This document shows, piece by piece, positions 9,907 through 22,875 of a stretch of DNA of 64,000 nt. How positions within the stretch are numbered: position 1 is the first letter of the stretch; each line of letters opens with the position of its first letter. The position numbers and the translations under genes were made by a program. The notes under the pieces are model-generated. The model was not told the origin of the DNA. It searched no databases and saw only the letters and a list, made by a program, of their open reading frames with translations. This DNA comes from Brachynemurus nebulosus (Eukaryota > Arthropoda > Insecta > Neuroptera > Myrmeleontidae): contig JAPWDM010000021.1 of the NCBI GenBank assembly GCA_035578155.1, positions 62,001 through 126,000 on the forward strand. The letters run 5' to 3'.

Positions 9907-10795
9907 TACAAATTCAAAATTAATGAAAGTCATTTTACATAAAAACAAAAATTTTTAAGTTCATAAAATTAGGAAAATTGTTATAACTACAGACAATAGA
10001 AAAACTGTGATAAATAAATCCATAGATTTAATTGTAAAAATTTAATATTACACTTGAACAGTAATCTTTTTTAATTTTGAACAGTTTGAATTGTGATATT
10101 TTAATAGGCAGTGGAACATTAACGAGGTTTAACTGTAAAATTGTTTTAAGTGTCAATAAACTCACTTTTAATGAAAATAAACTTTCAATAAACACTGATT
10201 TTAAAGTAACTAAATCAATTTTAAATCAATTTTAAATAGTTTTAAAATGAGTTACGAATAGTTTTAAAATGAGTTATTTCTATGAGTGACGAATATTACA
10301 ATGTACATAACACTTTATATAAAGATCAAAATTTTTATGTTCAAAAATTACTTTAAATACAAGAACACAAATTCGAATATTTTACTCAGTTAAGACGTAT
10401 CAACCATCTTTGCCAATAAAAAATTCATGCGCAATTTTATTGTTTGAATTGGGGAGGAATTCGGGGCTGAATTAATTTAGTTAGCTCCACAACCAAGCAG
10501 TTTTTTGTGCGCCAAAATAGGCAAAATAACAAAATTCGAGTTCATGTTTTTTTTCAAACTTAAAAGTATTTTCAAATAAGACCTTCCATAACAGTTTGTT
10601 GGTTCCGCACACATACATTCATATTGTAATAAACACATACTTATACACATGCGATGTGCAATGTCAAAAAAAAAATTAAATTTTCACCGATCACATACAC
10701 TTAATTTTTTTTTTTCTTTAAGCAGCTAAACATCGTTTTTCACCTATAGGCATTTCACTGATGATCACATACCGATGCAATTATATTTTTCCAAA
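9907..10795 (+). other. Non-coding tail of the gag-bearing insertion
   Basis: AT-rich, with a degraded frame near 10,095-10,240 reading DILIGSGTL then TRFNCKIVLS, which may be a relic of a retroviral protease end. A 22-bp direct repeat (AGTTTTAAAATGAGTTA) occurs at about 10,236-10,278. No LTR recognised. Confidence 0.4.
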
Positions 10796-13374
10796 GTACA
10801 GAAAAATCCGGAATTTTACAAATTGTTAACAAGCTGTTACATAAAACAGGGTTGGTAGTGCCTGAAAGTGGTGCTGGAATCAACGAACTCAGAATTTTAC
10901 AACAACATCTAAAAAAATACAAAATTACTCTTTACAAGCACCAAACAAAAGGTCGAGAAGTGATATTTGAAGGAAACAACAACGACGCAATTTACAAAAT
11001 AAATCTGTTGTTAAATGAAAATCATTTTAGTATAATAACCAGTTTGACTGCAGCGTTTTGTTGTCATTATTACTGCGAAGCTTGCCATACCCCGTATAAT
11101 ACAAGGAATAGACATAGGTGTGGTGCAACCTGTTCGTGTTGTCAACAGGCTCCCCCATGTGCAAAACAGAATGTGGAAATTAAATGCGATAGATGTAATA
11201 GGGATTTCCGTAGCCAACAGTGTTTTGAGAATCATCGCAAAGAAAAATCGTTGGGTAAAGATACTGTTTGTAATTTGATCAAACGTTGTGATAGTTGTTT
11301 AAAAACTGTGAACAAGAAAATCCGAAAGCAAAAGCATGTATGCGGTGAAATTTTTTGTAAAATGTGCGACCGTTATGTTCCCGCTAATCATTTCCGTTAC
11401 ATTAAAAAAGACATTAAGAAACCAAAATTGCACAAAACGTTATTCATCTTTTTTGACTTAGAATCCAAACAAGAAAAACCGCTGAACGAAAACACCGATA
11501 TAGTGATACATGAGCCAAATTTATGAGTGTACACTCAGTGTTGTGATAATTGTGTTAATGTGAAAACACTGGCATTTTGCCAGAAATGTGGATTTCGTCA
11601 ACATGTTTTAAAGAACAATGTTATTGACACATTTATGAAGCAGCTGTTAAACATAAGAAAAAATTCCAAGAAAATTATTTCCATTGCACACAACGGACAG
11701 GCCTACGATCATTAGTTCATTTTAAGGTATGTCTTTGAAAATACACAACTTCGGCCAGATATTATTATGAAAGGGTCAAAAATATTATTGTTGGAAATTG
11801 AAAATGTACGTTTTATTGACTCCTTAAATTATTTTCCAATCGCGCTCGCAGCACTTCCTAAGGTTTTTGACTTACCATCGTCGTCTAAGAAAGGATATTT
11901 TCCTCATTTGTTTAATACGGAGGAAAACAAAGATTATGTTGGCCCCCTTCCAAATGTAACCTATTACACCCCAGAAACGATGAAAGGTACCGGTAATATT
12001 GAAGAAGAAGATGAAAGAAAAAATTTTTTAAAATGGTACTATGAAACAAAGGAAAGCGGGTATATATTTAATATGAAAAAAGAAATTGTAGAGTACTGTA
12101 CTAGCGACGTCGACATACTAAAAAGAGCCTGTATAAAATTTAGAGCGGCATTTTTAGAAGACTGTAATGTTTGTTCGTTTACGGAGGCAATTACGATCGC
12201 ATCTGCTTGTAATTTGGTGTTTCGTCAAAAATTTTTACAACCTAATACAATCGGCATAATACCTCGAGGCGATTATCGTTTAGTAGATAATCAATCAAAA
12301 ATTGCACTACAGTGGCTGATATATGAAGAAAACGAACGGGGAATTTTAATTAAATATGCGGGTAGACAGCGAGAAGTAATTCTGCTGGAGACTAATTATA
12401 AAGTTGACGGATTGTGTGAAGAAACAGATCAAGTTTTCGAGTTCCACGGGTGCTATTATCACGGTCACGATCTTTGTCAACCAACGCGTCGTAATGAAGC
12501 ATTACGTGAAGCACTGGATGATACACTGAACAGCAGATTGGAACAAGCAAAAGTAAGAACAAGGAAAATACAACAACTAGGTTTTGAAGTCGTGAAAAAA
12601 TGGGAATGCGACTTTCGAAAAATGCTAAAGACCAGAACTGATTTAAAATACTTAGAAGATCATCCTTTAATAAATTACGTACCTTTAAATCCAAGGGATA
12701 GTTTTTATGGTGGACGTACAGGGTGTGCAAAATTATATTATAAAATTAATAGCGCCGACGAGCAGATTAAATACATAGACATCTACTCCTTATACCCCTG
12801 GGTTTGCAAATATGGAAAATTTCCCCTAGGTCATCCAAAAATATACATTGGTGATGAATGCAAAGAACTTATCGAAAACGACAATTTAAGTAGTGTAAAT
12901 GGATTGATTAAATGTAAGATTTTACCACCGCAAAATTTGCATCATCCGGTACTACCAGTAAAACAAAACAAACTCGTGTTTGTGTTGTGTCGGCTGTGTG
13001 GAGAAGAGTGCAATCAAGAAGAATGTACACACACCGACGAAGAGAGGACTCTCACTGGAACTTGGGTAGTGGATGAAGTATAGAAGGCTGTTGAATTAGG
13101 ATACCGACTGTGTGAAGTTTATAAAATTTGGCAATATGACAAATGTTACACAGTATGACAAAGAAACAGATAATGGTGGTGTATTTGCTGATTTCATAAA
13201 TAAGTTTTTAAAAATGAAACAAGAAGCTTCAGGATGGCCGTCAAATTGTACCACGGTTGAAGAACGAAATTGATACGTAGACGAATATTTTGAAAAGGAG
13301 GGGGTTCGTCTAGATTGTGTCAAAATTTTAAAAAATCCAGGCCTACGATCACTCGCCAAATTAATGCTGAAACA
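10796..13374 (+). pseudogene. Protein-primed DNA polymerase B, exonuclease and palm
   Basis: Continuation of the PolB gene. A Cys/His-rich region of several zinc-binding pairs lies at 11,050-11,400 (CEAC, CSCC, CDRC, CDSC, CKMC). Exonuclease motifs follow: Exo I in FIFFDLESK, Exo II in IAHNGQAYD and Exo III in EYCTSDVDIL. Polymerase motif A is YIDIYSLYPWVCK (D-x2-SLYP). The frame then reaches RSLAKLML at about 13,372, the start of motif B, where a gypsy LTR cuts it. Motif C is absent from the window. Damage: TGA at 11,524-11,526, TAG at 11,713-11,715, TAG at 13,081-13,083, frameshifts after about 13,140 and a TGA near 13,273. About 100 residues between KGPVW and this part are also missing. 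Confidence 0.9.
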
Positions 13375-13379
13375 GCTTT

Positions 13380-13547
13380 TGATCTATGATGTATGGTATG
13401 ACGTGTATGATGCGTATGATACGTGGAAGTTACTGCGTGTTAATTACCTATAATGTATATATAAGTATATGATGACGAGTCAATAAAGAGAGTATTAAGT
13501 AAGACAATGGCGTGCAAACATTATTAAAAAAACCTATCCCGTAACAT
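13380..13547 (+). repeat. 5' LTR of gypsy element
   Basis: 168 bp, TGATCT...TAACA, differing from the 3' copy (16,973-17,139) by one substitution and one single-base indel. Carries an AATAAAG signal. Confidence 0.9.
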
Positions 13548-13548
13548 T

Positions 13549-13561
13549 GGCGACGAGGATT
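13549..13561 (+). promoter_or_regulatory. Primer-binding site, tRNA-Ser type
   Basis: TGGCGACGAGGAT lies one base after the LTR. It is complementary to the CCA end of insect tRNA-Ser(GCT), whose acceptor begins GACGAGG (recalled, not looked up). Confidence 0.65.
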
Positions 13562-13705
13562 AAAACAAAAAAGAAAAAAAGAAAAATGATAGTGGTAAAA
13601 TAAATTTAAATTTAAAAGTGAAAAAGAATAAAAAAGAAGTTCGGAAAATATATTACAAGTTTTAAATCAAGATTACCGAGAAAAAAGAAGATTTGTTTTT
13701 CACCA

Positions 13706-14620
13706 ATGACCGAAAAGGAAACACATATAGCAAGTAATATGAGTAATGTAATGGGACATATAAATGAATACGTTCCGGGTGAAAATTTTATCGAATATAT
13801 TGAACGACTGGAACAATTTTTTAATTTAAACAACATTGAAGAATCAAGAAAGGTATCATTTTTTATTATTTATATTGGCGCGGAAACGTATTCAGTTTTG
13901 AAAAAACTTTTTGCACCGGAAGTACCAGCCAAAAAATCATATTTAGAAGAAGCAAATTAAAGCTACATTTTACGCCCTTAACAAATATCATTGCGGAACA
14001 GTACAAATTTCATAAAGAAGATCAAAAAATGGGCCAATCAGTTGCTGAATATGAAGTTGAATTGAGAGCACGTGCGCAAACTTGTAATTTCGGACCATTT
14101 TTGAACGATGCACTGCGGGACCGATTTGTATTTGGGTTAATTAGTGAAGAATTAAGAATGACGTTATTAAAGGAAACAAATTTGTCTTTAGAAAAAGCAG
14201 TTACCATGGCCATTAGTTGGGAATTAGCTACAAAGGAAAATAAACGTATGTCGGTACAGGAAGTAGCGAAAATTTACACACCAGCAGCAAGATCGCGATC
14301 AAATCGACGACATCGTTCGTTACAATCGTCACAAATCAGAAGTTCTTCCAAGGTCAGAGAAATTTGCAGCCGTTGTGGGAATTCACATCCAGCTAACAGT
14401 TGCCCAGCAAGGGGTTTAAAATGTTTTAAATGCGGAAAATATGGTCACATGGCGAACGCATGCATTAGTAGAAATATGCGGTTCCGTTCACCTTCATCAT
14501 CTGCGCGATTACGTTCACCTTCCGAATCCCGAAGAGTAAATCAAGGTGAAGTCGACAGCGAAGAATACGGGGAAATCAACAGTGTAGCCGAAGGGACTGT
14601 AGTTGAAAGGAACACTGCTA
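13706..14620 (+). pseudogene. gag: Mag-like Ty3/gypsy gag with two zinc knuckles
   Basis: The N-terminal capsid part (with FIEYIERLEQFFNL) ends at a stop at 13,960. The next frame, open from before 14,029, continues the capsid with QSVAEYEVELRARAQTCNFG and LNDALRDRFVFGL. A frameshift therefore lies between about 13,950 and 14,000. Two CCHC knuckles follow: CSRCGNSHPANSC and CFKCGKYGHMANAC. Basic linkers around them fit RNA binding. The gene belongs to the LTR element that interrupts the PolB gene and runs in frame into protease. Confidence 0.85.
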
Positions 14621-16788
14621 ATATAATGAGGATTCATAGTCCGTTGACTGTAGATTTATGGGTAGAAAATAAGCAAATATCTATGGAATGTGACACCGGT
14701 TCCTGTGTTAGTATTATCTCAAAAGATAAGTTTATCGAGCAATTTCCAAATTTACCGTTAAAACAAGAACCTAAACTTTTGTTATCTGTTACAGGTGAAG
14801 TAGTTAGCACGGTTAGAAGGACAGCAGTACGTGTAAGGACAAACAGTGACGGTCCGGAAAAATATCTTGAATTAGTAGTAGTTTGTGGAAGAAAATCATT
14901 ACCATCGTTAATGGGACGCGATTGGTTAGACGAGCTGTTCCCAAACTGGCGAAATTTGTATATGGTAAAACAAATTAATTGTCATGTTGCTAACAAAAGT
15001 TTAATTGATTCTATAAAAGTAGAATATCCTAATGTACTATCTACTCAACCAGGCCAAACCATAAAAAATTTTAAAGCGGAAATTATTTTAGATAGTAATA
15101 TTGTACCTATTTTTCATAAGGCTTATCCAGTACCATTTAAGTTTAGAGATCAGGTTAGTTCCGAATTGGATAAATTATGCGAACAAGGTATCCTTGTTCC
15201 CGTACAACATTCAGAATGGGCATCACCCATTGTAGTAGTAAAAAAATCGAATGGCGGTATTCGGTTGTGTGTTGATTGTAAAGTTACCATAAATCCGTAC
15301 TTACGAACAGAACATTATCCACTACCTAGGATAAACGATTTATTTGCTTTATTAGATTATGTTTTGGGGTGGCTTCGGCGCCATCGATTTTCCAGTCAGT
15401 AATGGATCAAATTTTACAGGGTATTCCAAAAGTATTTTGTTATTTAGATGATATTTTAATCGGAGCTGAAAATTTTGAAAATTGTAAACAAAAATTAAAG
15501 TTAGTGTTGGAACGATTAAACAATTTTAATGTTCGTATCAATATAGAAAAGTGTAAATTTTTTAACACTAGTATTGATTATCTAGGACATACCCTTTCTG
15601 GGCAGGGAATAAAACCTAGCGAAACTAAAATAAAAGCCATTGTAGATGCTCCAAGTCCGAAAAATCTGACTGAACTTCAGTCGTATTTAGGTTTGTTAAA
15701 TTATTATTCAAGATTCATTCCAAATTTATCGTCGGAACTTCGCGAATTATATAAATTATTACGTAAAGATACGAAATTTGTATGGATACCGGAATGTCAA
15801 AAAACTTTTGAGAAAAGTAAATTGCTACTACAACAAAACGCGTTATTAGAAATATGTGATCCAAATAAACCGATAGTAGTAGCAGCCGATGCGAGTCCCC
15901 ATGGGGTAGGTGCTATTTTATGTCATGTAGTAGATGGAATAGAAAAACCAGTACTTTACGCGTCTAGTACACTATCGCCCGCAGAAAAGAATTATAGTCA
16001 ATTGCACAGAGAAGGATTAGCTATAATATTTGCAATGAAACAATTTTATAAATACATATACGGTCATAAATTTACGCTACCTTCTGATGCACAAGCATTA
16101 AAAGAAATATTTCACCCAAAAAAGGGTACGTCTACCATAGCTTGTTCTCGGTTACAACGTTGGGCAGTAACACTATGAATGTTTGATTATGACTTTCAAC
16201 ACAGACCCGCAAGAAATATGGTACACGTAGATGCCTTGAGTAGGTTACCAATTGGAAATCCTACGGAAATAGACTCAGACGCAATAGTAAATATTAATCA
16301 TATAAATGACGTAGATAATTTAGAAATAAAACTTAAGGATGTACGCCATGAAATAACAAATGATTTCATATTAAATAAAGTTTATGATTATGTAAAAAAT
16401 GGGTGGCCGTGTAAGTCGTGGAAACAGTGGTCTGAGCCATTAAAATATTATTATAATTTAAGAAACAATTTAAGCATTGAGGACGGATGTCTATATTTCA
16501 ATAACAGTATTGTGATACCAGATAACTTTAAAGAATTAATTTTGTCAAAATTACATAGTAGCCATGAAGGAGTGGTTCGAATGAAAATGTTAGCCCGCGG
16601 AATTTTTTGGTGGAAAAATTTAAATAAAGACATAGAACAAAAAGTTAAATTATGTCCAGTCTGTTCAGTAACCCAAAGAGTACCGAAGGAAGAAGTCACA
16701 TCTAAATGGCCAATAACTGATTTTCCATTTCAGCGAGTGCATTTAGATCTTTTTTATTTTAGAAATGTTACCTTTTTAATAGTGTGTG
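14621..16788 (+). pseudogene. pol: Mag-like Ty3/gypsy pol, internally deleted
   Basis: Protease has the active-site triplet in ECDTGSCVSII. RT begins with WASPIVVVKKSNGGIRLC but jumps at about 15,355 from LFALLDY to GVASAPSIFQ in another frame. The motif-A catalytic Asp region is lost (roughly 40 residues), while motif C (CYLDDILIG) remains. RNase H has AADASPHGVGAIL and SQLHREGLAI, with a TGA at about 16,176. The integrase zinc domain (SSHEGVVRMKML and CPVCSVTQR) follows, and then the frame runs into a GT microsatellite right after HLDLFYF. The rest of the integrase core is gone. The element is non-autonomous despite its near-identical LTRs. Confidence 0.9.
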
Positions 16789-16793
16789 TTTTA

Positions 16794-16943
<150 letters not shown>

Positions 16944-16972
16944 ATTACCGAACTGCGTGGTGATAGATCGAT

Positions 16973-17139
16973 TGATCTATGATGTATGGTATGACGTGTA
17001 TGATGCGTATGATACGTGGAAGTTACTGCATGTTAATTACCTATAATGTATATATAAGTATATGATGACGAGTCAATAAAGAGAGTATTAAGTAAGACAA
17101 TGGCGTGCAAACATTATTAAAAAAACCTATCCCGTAACA
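16973..17139 (+). repeat. 3' LTR of gypsy element
   Basis: 167 bp partner of 13,380-13,547. No polypurine tract precedes it because the region upstream is microsatellite. The flanking bases do not show a clean target duplication. Confidence 0.9.
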
Positions 17140-19050
17140 AAACCTGAATGTTGTTTTTTCTTCCTAAAATTGGTTGGAGAATACACAAATATTTTAACCT
17201 GTAGCAAATCTAAAACCAATTTATATGTATATATAGAAACACAGATATACATATATGTGCCAAGGGGATGATACATAAATTATAGTTTTTTGTGTTTGTG
17301 TGACATGTCATACAATGGAATGGAATGGGGTTCAAGTGTTTTTTCTTAAGTGGATGTATATTACTACAATTTTATTTTACAGTTACACTGTTACATCACT
17401 ACCTTTCTGTCCGAATCTTGTATATGGCTTATTTCACGTACGATCACCACACCCCGAAATCTTGATGTCACCAATTTTGATGATATTCTGTAATAATGTT
17501 CTACTATATCAATAGTTTTGAAATGTCATTTTTTTCTCAATTTTAATAAATATGGAAGTTCTGGTGTAATGAAGTTTGCCTAAATTTTTTCCAATTTTCG
17601 ACACTTTCTTAAAAAAAGTTGAATATCTCCGAAGTTATTAAAGATAATTTAACCAAAATTGGTACGTACTTAGGGAACATTGTAGGAAGGTATATGAATA
17701 AGAATTATCCCCGTCTTTAATATATAGTTAGATTTATAGGTATCCAAACATGACCAAATTTGGTCATTCATAGCAAAAAAGCGCCTACTTTGATTTTCGT
17801 AAAATTTTTACAGTATATGCGCCATACCCTACAGAATATAATATATGAAAATTGTGATGGAATCTTCAGGACTTTCCATAGGAATGGCGATAATGTGGCG
17901 GGAATCCATGAGGTACAAAATGATACGGGTCAAGTGTGATTGTTGAATATATCGATTTTTCAACTGAAAATAAGTAAAAAAGTTGCAGTCAACATATATT
18001 CTAAAACTCACCGTTGTCGAGTTATACGTTCTCGAAATTTCACTAAAGTGACAAAATTGACTAGTAAAATGTTATCATTACGATAATGCACATGTACCGT
18101 AAATTAATTATTAAATGTTTTTAAATTGTACGTGTGTAACATGTTAATCATGAAATATAATAGGGTATGACAGGGTTGGACTATGCGTATGTATTTTAAA
18201 TGTTCCGAATTAATTTAAGAAAAAATTATATAGAAAATTTTTAGGCAATATACTGGCTACATTTGAAATACGTTGCATATCAACTGTGTGTATATATAAT
18301 ACTTTTTTCTCGTTGATAATAATTAAATATGCGAATTATCGTATATTTTAAATAAATTGTCAAGTTTATATTTTTTTTTTTTACATCATCGAATATCCGA
18401 CATTTTTCACACCTAGTGGTTAACGCCACCTTAACTTAAACGTATACACTTAAATAATATTTTTGGTAACCCTTATTATATGTATACGTTTTCCCTGGTT
18501 AAACCAGTTTAAGTAATTATATTTTTTTTCTCAAGTTTATGTATGGTAAAGTATTGTATCGTTCCTAATTAATTTTGGTAGATGTATAAATATTTCTAAT
18601 TTCGTTTGATTCTTTTGTAACGTAAATTTATTCAGTTGTTTTCGTAAACGAATATTTCAAAATTATTTTGTACTGTTGTGAAACAATATTTTTTTTAAGT
18701 GTTGATGACTGTAGCATTGTGGCTTCCTGTCATCGACATCTTTTGAACGCAAAATAGTATTTTTCCGAATTAAATTTACATTTTTATTTTGAAGGGTTGT
18801 AACTTAATTTTGATCACTGTGTACTCTGTATTGCTATTATTAGTTTTACTATGTAATAATCTTTTTTTTTTTTGATTTAATCTTTAATTTTGATTTTCAT
18901 TTACATATAATATTCGTTATACCTTCAAAATCTTTTCAGGGATTTCGATCATAAAATTAAAGTTATCTTTTTTGAGAAACATATTCGACTGAGGTCTCTG
19001 TCAGTGAAAAGGTTGTGGAATCTGGCTGTCACAAACCAAATAAATCATAC
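17140..19050. other. Non-coding, no gene seen
   Basis: AT-rich. I looked for the missing C-terminal half of PolB after the LTR and did not find it. No terminal repeats were recognised. Confidence 0.45.
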
Positions 19051-19052
19051 TT

Positions 19053-19096
19053 ATTTTGACGCAAATGTAACATAAATGTTACATTTGCGTCAAAAT
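19053..19096. repeat. 21-bp-arm perfect hairpin
   Basis: ATTTTGACGCAAATGTAACAT and its exact complement separated by AA, at the 3' end of the minus-strand RT remnant. Confidence 0.9.
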
Positions 19097-19120
19097 TAAA
19101 AAATAGATTATTTTCTAATT

Positions 19121-19148
19121 TGTTAATTAGAAAATTTTCTAATTAACA
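19121..19148. repeat. 28-bp perfect palindrome
   Basis: The 14-bp half-site TGTTAATTAGAAAA is followed directly by its complement with no spacer. It overlaps the stop end of the RT frame. Confidence 0.9.
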
Positions 19149-20150
19149 TTTTATAACTTTTGTTGCAATTAAAAGATCGTCTAAATCCTTTTCGCTACAT
19201 ATTGCCGCAGTATCGTTATCATATAAAAATAAACGTTCCTTAACTGCCAATGGCAGATCGTTAATATATAAAATAAAAAGGGTCAGTCCCAAAATGCTAT
19301 CTTGTGGGACGCCTCTTACGAGAGGTCTCCAACTTGAGAAAGCATTCTGAATACTTGATCCAGTCAAATACGAGCTGAAAAGATCCAATACCTTGTCTCT
19401 TATAATATACTTATATAATTTTTCCAGAAGAGGTGCGTAGTCAACAGCCTTGGTTAAATCCAGGCAAATAAGTAATAGGGGTCGCTTTACTTTCCAACAT
19501 TGTAAAACTTCCGTTAATATTTTAAAAACTGATAAGTTTATAGAGCCTCCTTTTATAAAACCGTATTGGCTATCATTGACCAAATTAAAGTTTTCTAAAT
19601 ATGCCATTAATCTATTATTGACGGTAATTTCGAAAATTTTTGAAAAATTTGAAAGTAACGAAATGGGTCTATAGTTATTTAAAAGTTTATTATTGCCTTT
19701 GTTGAAAATGGGAATAACAACAGAGTTTTTCAGTTTACAGCTTCCTCAAAACATTTATTCATAATATCTGACAACTGATAACAAATTATATGCTCGGCTT
19801 GCTTTATTATAATAACAGTTACTTCATCCCATCCTGTCGAATGTTTATTTTTTAATTTTTTGCATATATCAAATATATCTTATGGTTTATTTGGATGCAA
19901 AAATATGTTGTCACTGTAATTTAAAATAGCTGAATTACATTAACTGCTGTTCGTTATGCTAGGAGATTTACTATATTGATAAATAAATCATTAAACCTGT
20001 CCGCGATTTTTTTGGGGTTCATTAATGCATTCCCCTGAGTCTTTAATTACATCAACAAACTTATTTTTTTATTATTATTTAAGGCATTGTTAACAATATT
20101 CCAAGATGTTTTGGTTGCACTATTTGATGTTTCAATTCAATTAAAATAAT
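19143..20150 (-). pseudogene. Non-LTR retrotransposon reverse transcriptase remnant
   Basis: The minus-strand frame 19,607-19,143 has RT motifs in order: QYGFIKGGSINLSVFK, LDLTKAVD (motif A Asp present), RGVPQDSILGLTLFILYIND (motif B, with the usual QGSILGP altered), and LFLYDNDTAA where YADD is expected (the second position and first Asp are changed). Further upstream (to about 20,150), broken frames read NNYRPISLLSNFSKIFE, the RT finger region. No endonuclease, ORF1 or 3' tail seen. Most like CR1/L2/Jockey-group RTs. The mutated catalytic box means it is dead. Confidence 0.8.
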
Positions 20151-20339
20151 AAGATTTTTGTTTATTTACTAATGATTTAATTTGTTTTGATATTTCATTA
20201 TATCCATTACGCAAGAGTACTACAGAAATATTGGGCCATGTGCACAAACAAATACTAAATCTTGAGACGATAAGGGAAGTATTATTGATTGATTTTAGTA
20301 CTAGACAACCCCGAGATTGATTCGCTGCTTAGATGATGT

Positions 20340-22150
20340 CTTATTTTTTTTAATAAACGATTAACCGCGGCTAACTAATTAATTCAAGCAGAAATGGGTC
20401 GCAATGAATCCGTTAAGACAGTCTACGGTGCTGACACGAGTGTAGTGTCCATTGCATAGATACAGCCGCATGTGTGCTCCGATAATAGAATTTGAATTCC
20501 GTTAATTAGTTATTTTAAATCAACCCTTAAAGGATTTTTAACCAATTTCAACAACTAACCCCCGCACCTATGCCACTGTAGCCGGCATCCGATAGGACCG
20601 TAGCGCGACGGTTTCTACTGATGAAATTGGTGGAAGCGTGACAATACCGCAAAGATCAACGCTAAAAATTCGACCGGCTTACAGCCGAGTACTCGTTGGT
20701 CTCTAATGTTCGCCGGTGGCAAACGGCAAAAAAAAAAAACTTAACGTGGATATGACCGCCGACACTAATTGTTATCTACAACTCAATGATTTACACGTAC
20801 CGGGCGACACTCCGTTCATCGTACCTTATTTGCATAACTTGTTTGACAGAAGGTGGCAACATCAGTATTTGACAGTTAACCTGATTGTACGCGACGGCCG
20901 GACAGACCACTGTAACTGACAATTAATCGCTACAATCGGGCGATGAAGCGAATGGTTGGTTACCTCAGATGCGAAATTAACATTACAGTTCCTTACGTGC
21001 TAATTAAATTTGAATGATGACAATTCATTTTGTTATAGGGAATGGTAATACAGCGGTTAGTGACGTTTACTGTCAGCGACGAGTACGATGGCCCCATCTG
21101 GAAGCTAAACAGTATCGAGCACTGTCCCCGTTTTTGTCAATAGTAATAAAGAAATAAACAGGGCCAATTGATTTTACAAATTTATTAACAATAAAACAAA
21201 TAAACAGTGAGCTGTTTAAACTGCTAATACAACAATAACTGTTACTATTAAAAATTTAATAAACATGCATTTAAAAACAACTGTATCGCCTATCGATTGT
21301 TTATATATTTATTCCTCCGTGTGGGAATAACAACATTGCTTGTCTGTCGACGACACTGGGCACGAAAAACTTAAACAATTGATCGTACTTGTTCATTTTT
21401 TGTCGTATTTCAACCCCTTAGGTGACAAGCGATGTTGTTAACCACTAATAACCTTGCTAACTTGGAATCCTAGGAATAAGTAAACAATATTAAAAAATTT
21501 AAAGAGAAAATTGATAACAATAAATATATAACAGTAATCAATTAGTTTAGGACTCAAGCTCATTTTCGTTAACGGTGGCAGCCGACCGTTATGATGACGA
21601 TTTTTTTAGTATATGAAACAGGTCAAGGGTAGATTGTGGCTCGGTTGAAACCTTGTAACATTTTTAAAACGTGAATGGGTAGTTAACCGTTATGGCTATC
21701 ACAGGAGGGTATTAATAATAAAGAGTGACAACTAATATTTCAATCCGAATGTCGGAAACATAGTAACTGTACACCTTCGGGCGACCACTTAAGTAATCGA
21801 TCGACAGTGGCGTTGCACCCTCTCCGGGGAGAAATAGGTAAAATTTTCTATACGAGTCGCGTTAGTGCTGCATCCACTATCCGGATCACCGGGGGTAAGG
21901 GTTCGATCGGATCTTCGGACCCTGTTTTTTTGACTGGTGTTTTGGCGTATCCTTTGGGAGTAACAACGACCAGCGGGTAGGATCAATTCCTCGATCAAAC
22001 CCCCACATGAGTCTCTAACGACCTTTTCAGACGCACGTGGTGGCAGTTGCCTGTTGATTGGTTCGCCTTATTAACGTGGGTCTGGCAGGTCAATTTACCA
22101 ATACCGGCGTCCCTTGAGTTATAGACAGTTTAAGTTATTGACACGTTTCT
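20340..22150. other. Unexplained GC-richer interval
   Basis: Base composition is visibly less AT-rich than either flank from about 20,340 to 20,960 and again at 21,770-22,110. A 67-codon frame at 20,716-20,919 (contains LHVPGDTPFIVPYLHNLFD) and a 69-codon minus frame at 21,998-21,789 (Arg/Ser-rich) are the longest. Neither resembles a family I know. It may be a decayed element leader or satellite monomer. Confidence 0.4.
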
Positions 22151-22875
22151 CATTCCATTTCAACTTATAGACAAACCATGCATATATACCCATATCAACT
22201 AGCTACAATGTGGGGCTGAACCAGAGAACACAAGCCTGAACAAAAAATCATGTTGTCAGATTTATATATAAAATATAACATAACAACAAATATGTACATA
22301 TAAAATCAACAAAATCTTACTGATACAAAAACAACTGACGTCATACCCATACCCAAGAAATATTAATTTATTAGTTTTTATTTCTTTGATGGTGTTTATG
22401 AAATGTGGTCAAAATGTCATCTCATATAGCATGGCAAGAGTATACATTTAAAAACTAAGTAACAAACATATACGTATGTAATTAATTGCATATGTGAATA
22501 CGTCTCACTTACTGGTCTTTTCCACGAAATGTTTGTCTTTTTTCGATATAATAGATATGTAATCTATTCTAAGTATTTTTTTTATTTTCAAATATCCTAT
22601 TCTTTAAGTCTGTTGTGTTTAGTATTTTATTCTTGTTTTAACAATAATAAACTGACTTTTTAATATTTTTGGACAATTCTCTTAATTCCTTATCAGTATG
22701 CTTTTTTAAAATTTTAATTTAATTTTTAGTTCAGTGCTAGTTTGATTGTTACCTTATTTTAAACTTCTGTGATATATGCAATTTTTAAATTTTTCGACAA
22801 TAGTTACTTTTTTTTAAATTCTTAGTTTTTTTTTATTTACCTTATATTTTACGTAATTTTTAGTTTTTATGTATA
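22151..22875. other. AT-rich non-coding stretch
   Basis: Nothing recognised between the unexplained interval and the Tc1 terminal repeat. Confidence 0.4.

Noticed and set aside
17140..19050. Continuation of PolB after the gypsy 3' LTR
   Set aside because: No motif B remainder or motif C frame found in any reading.
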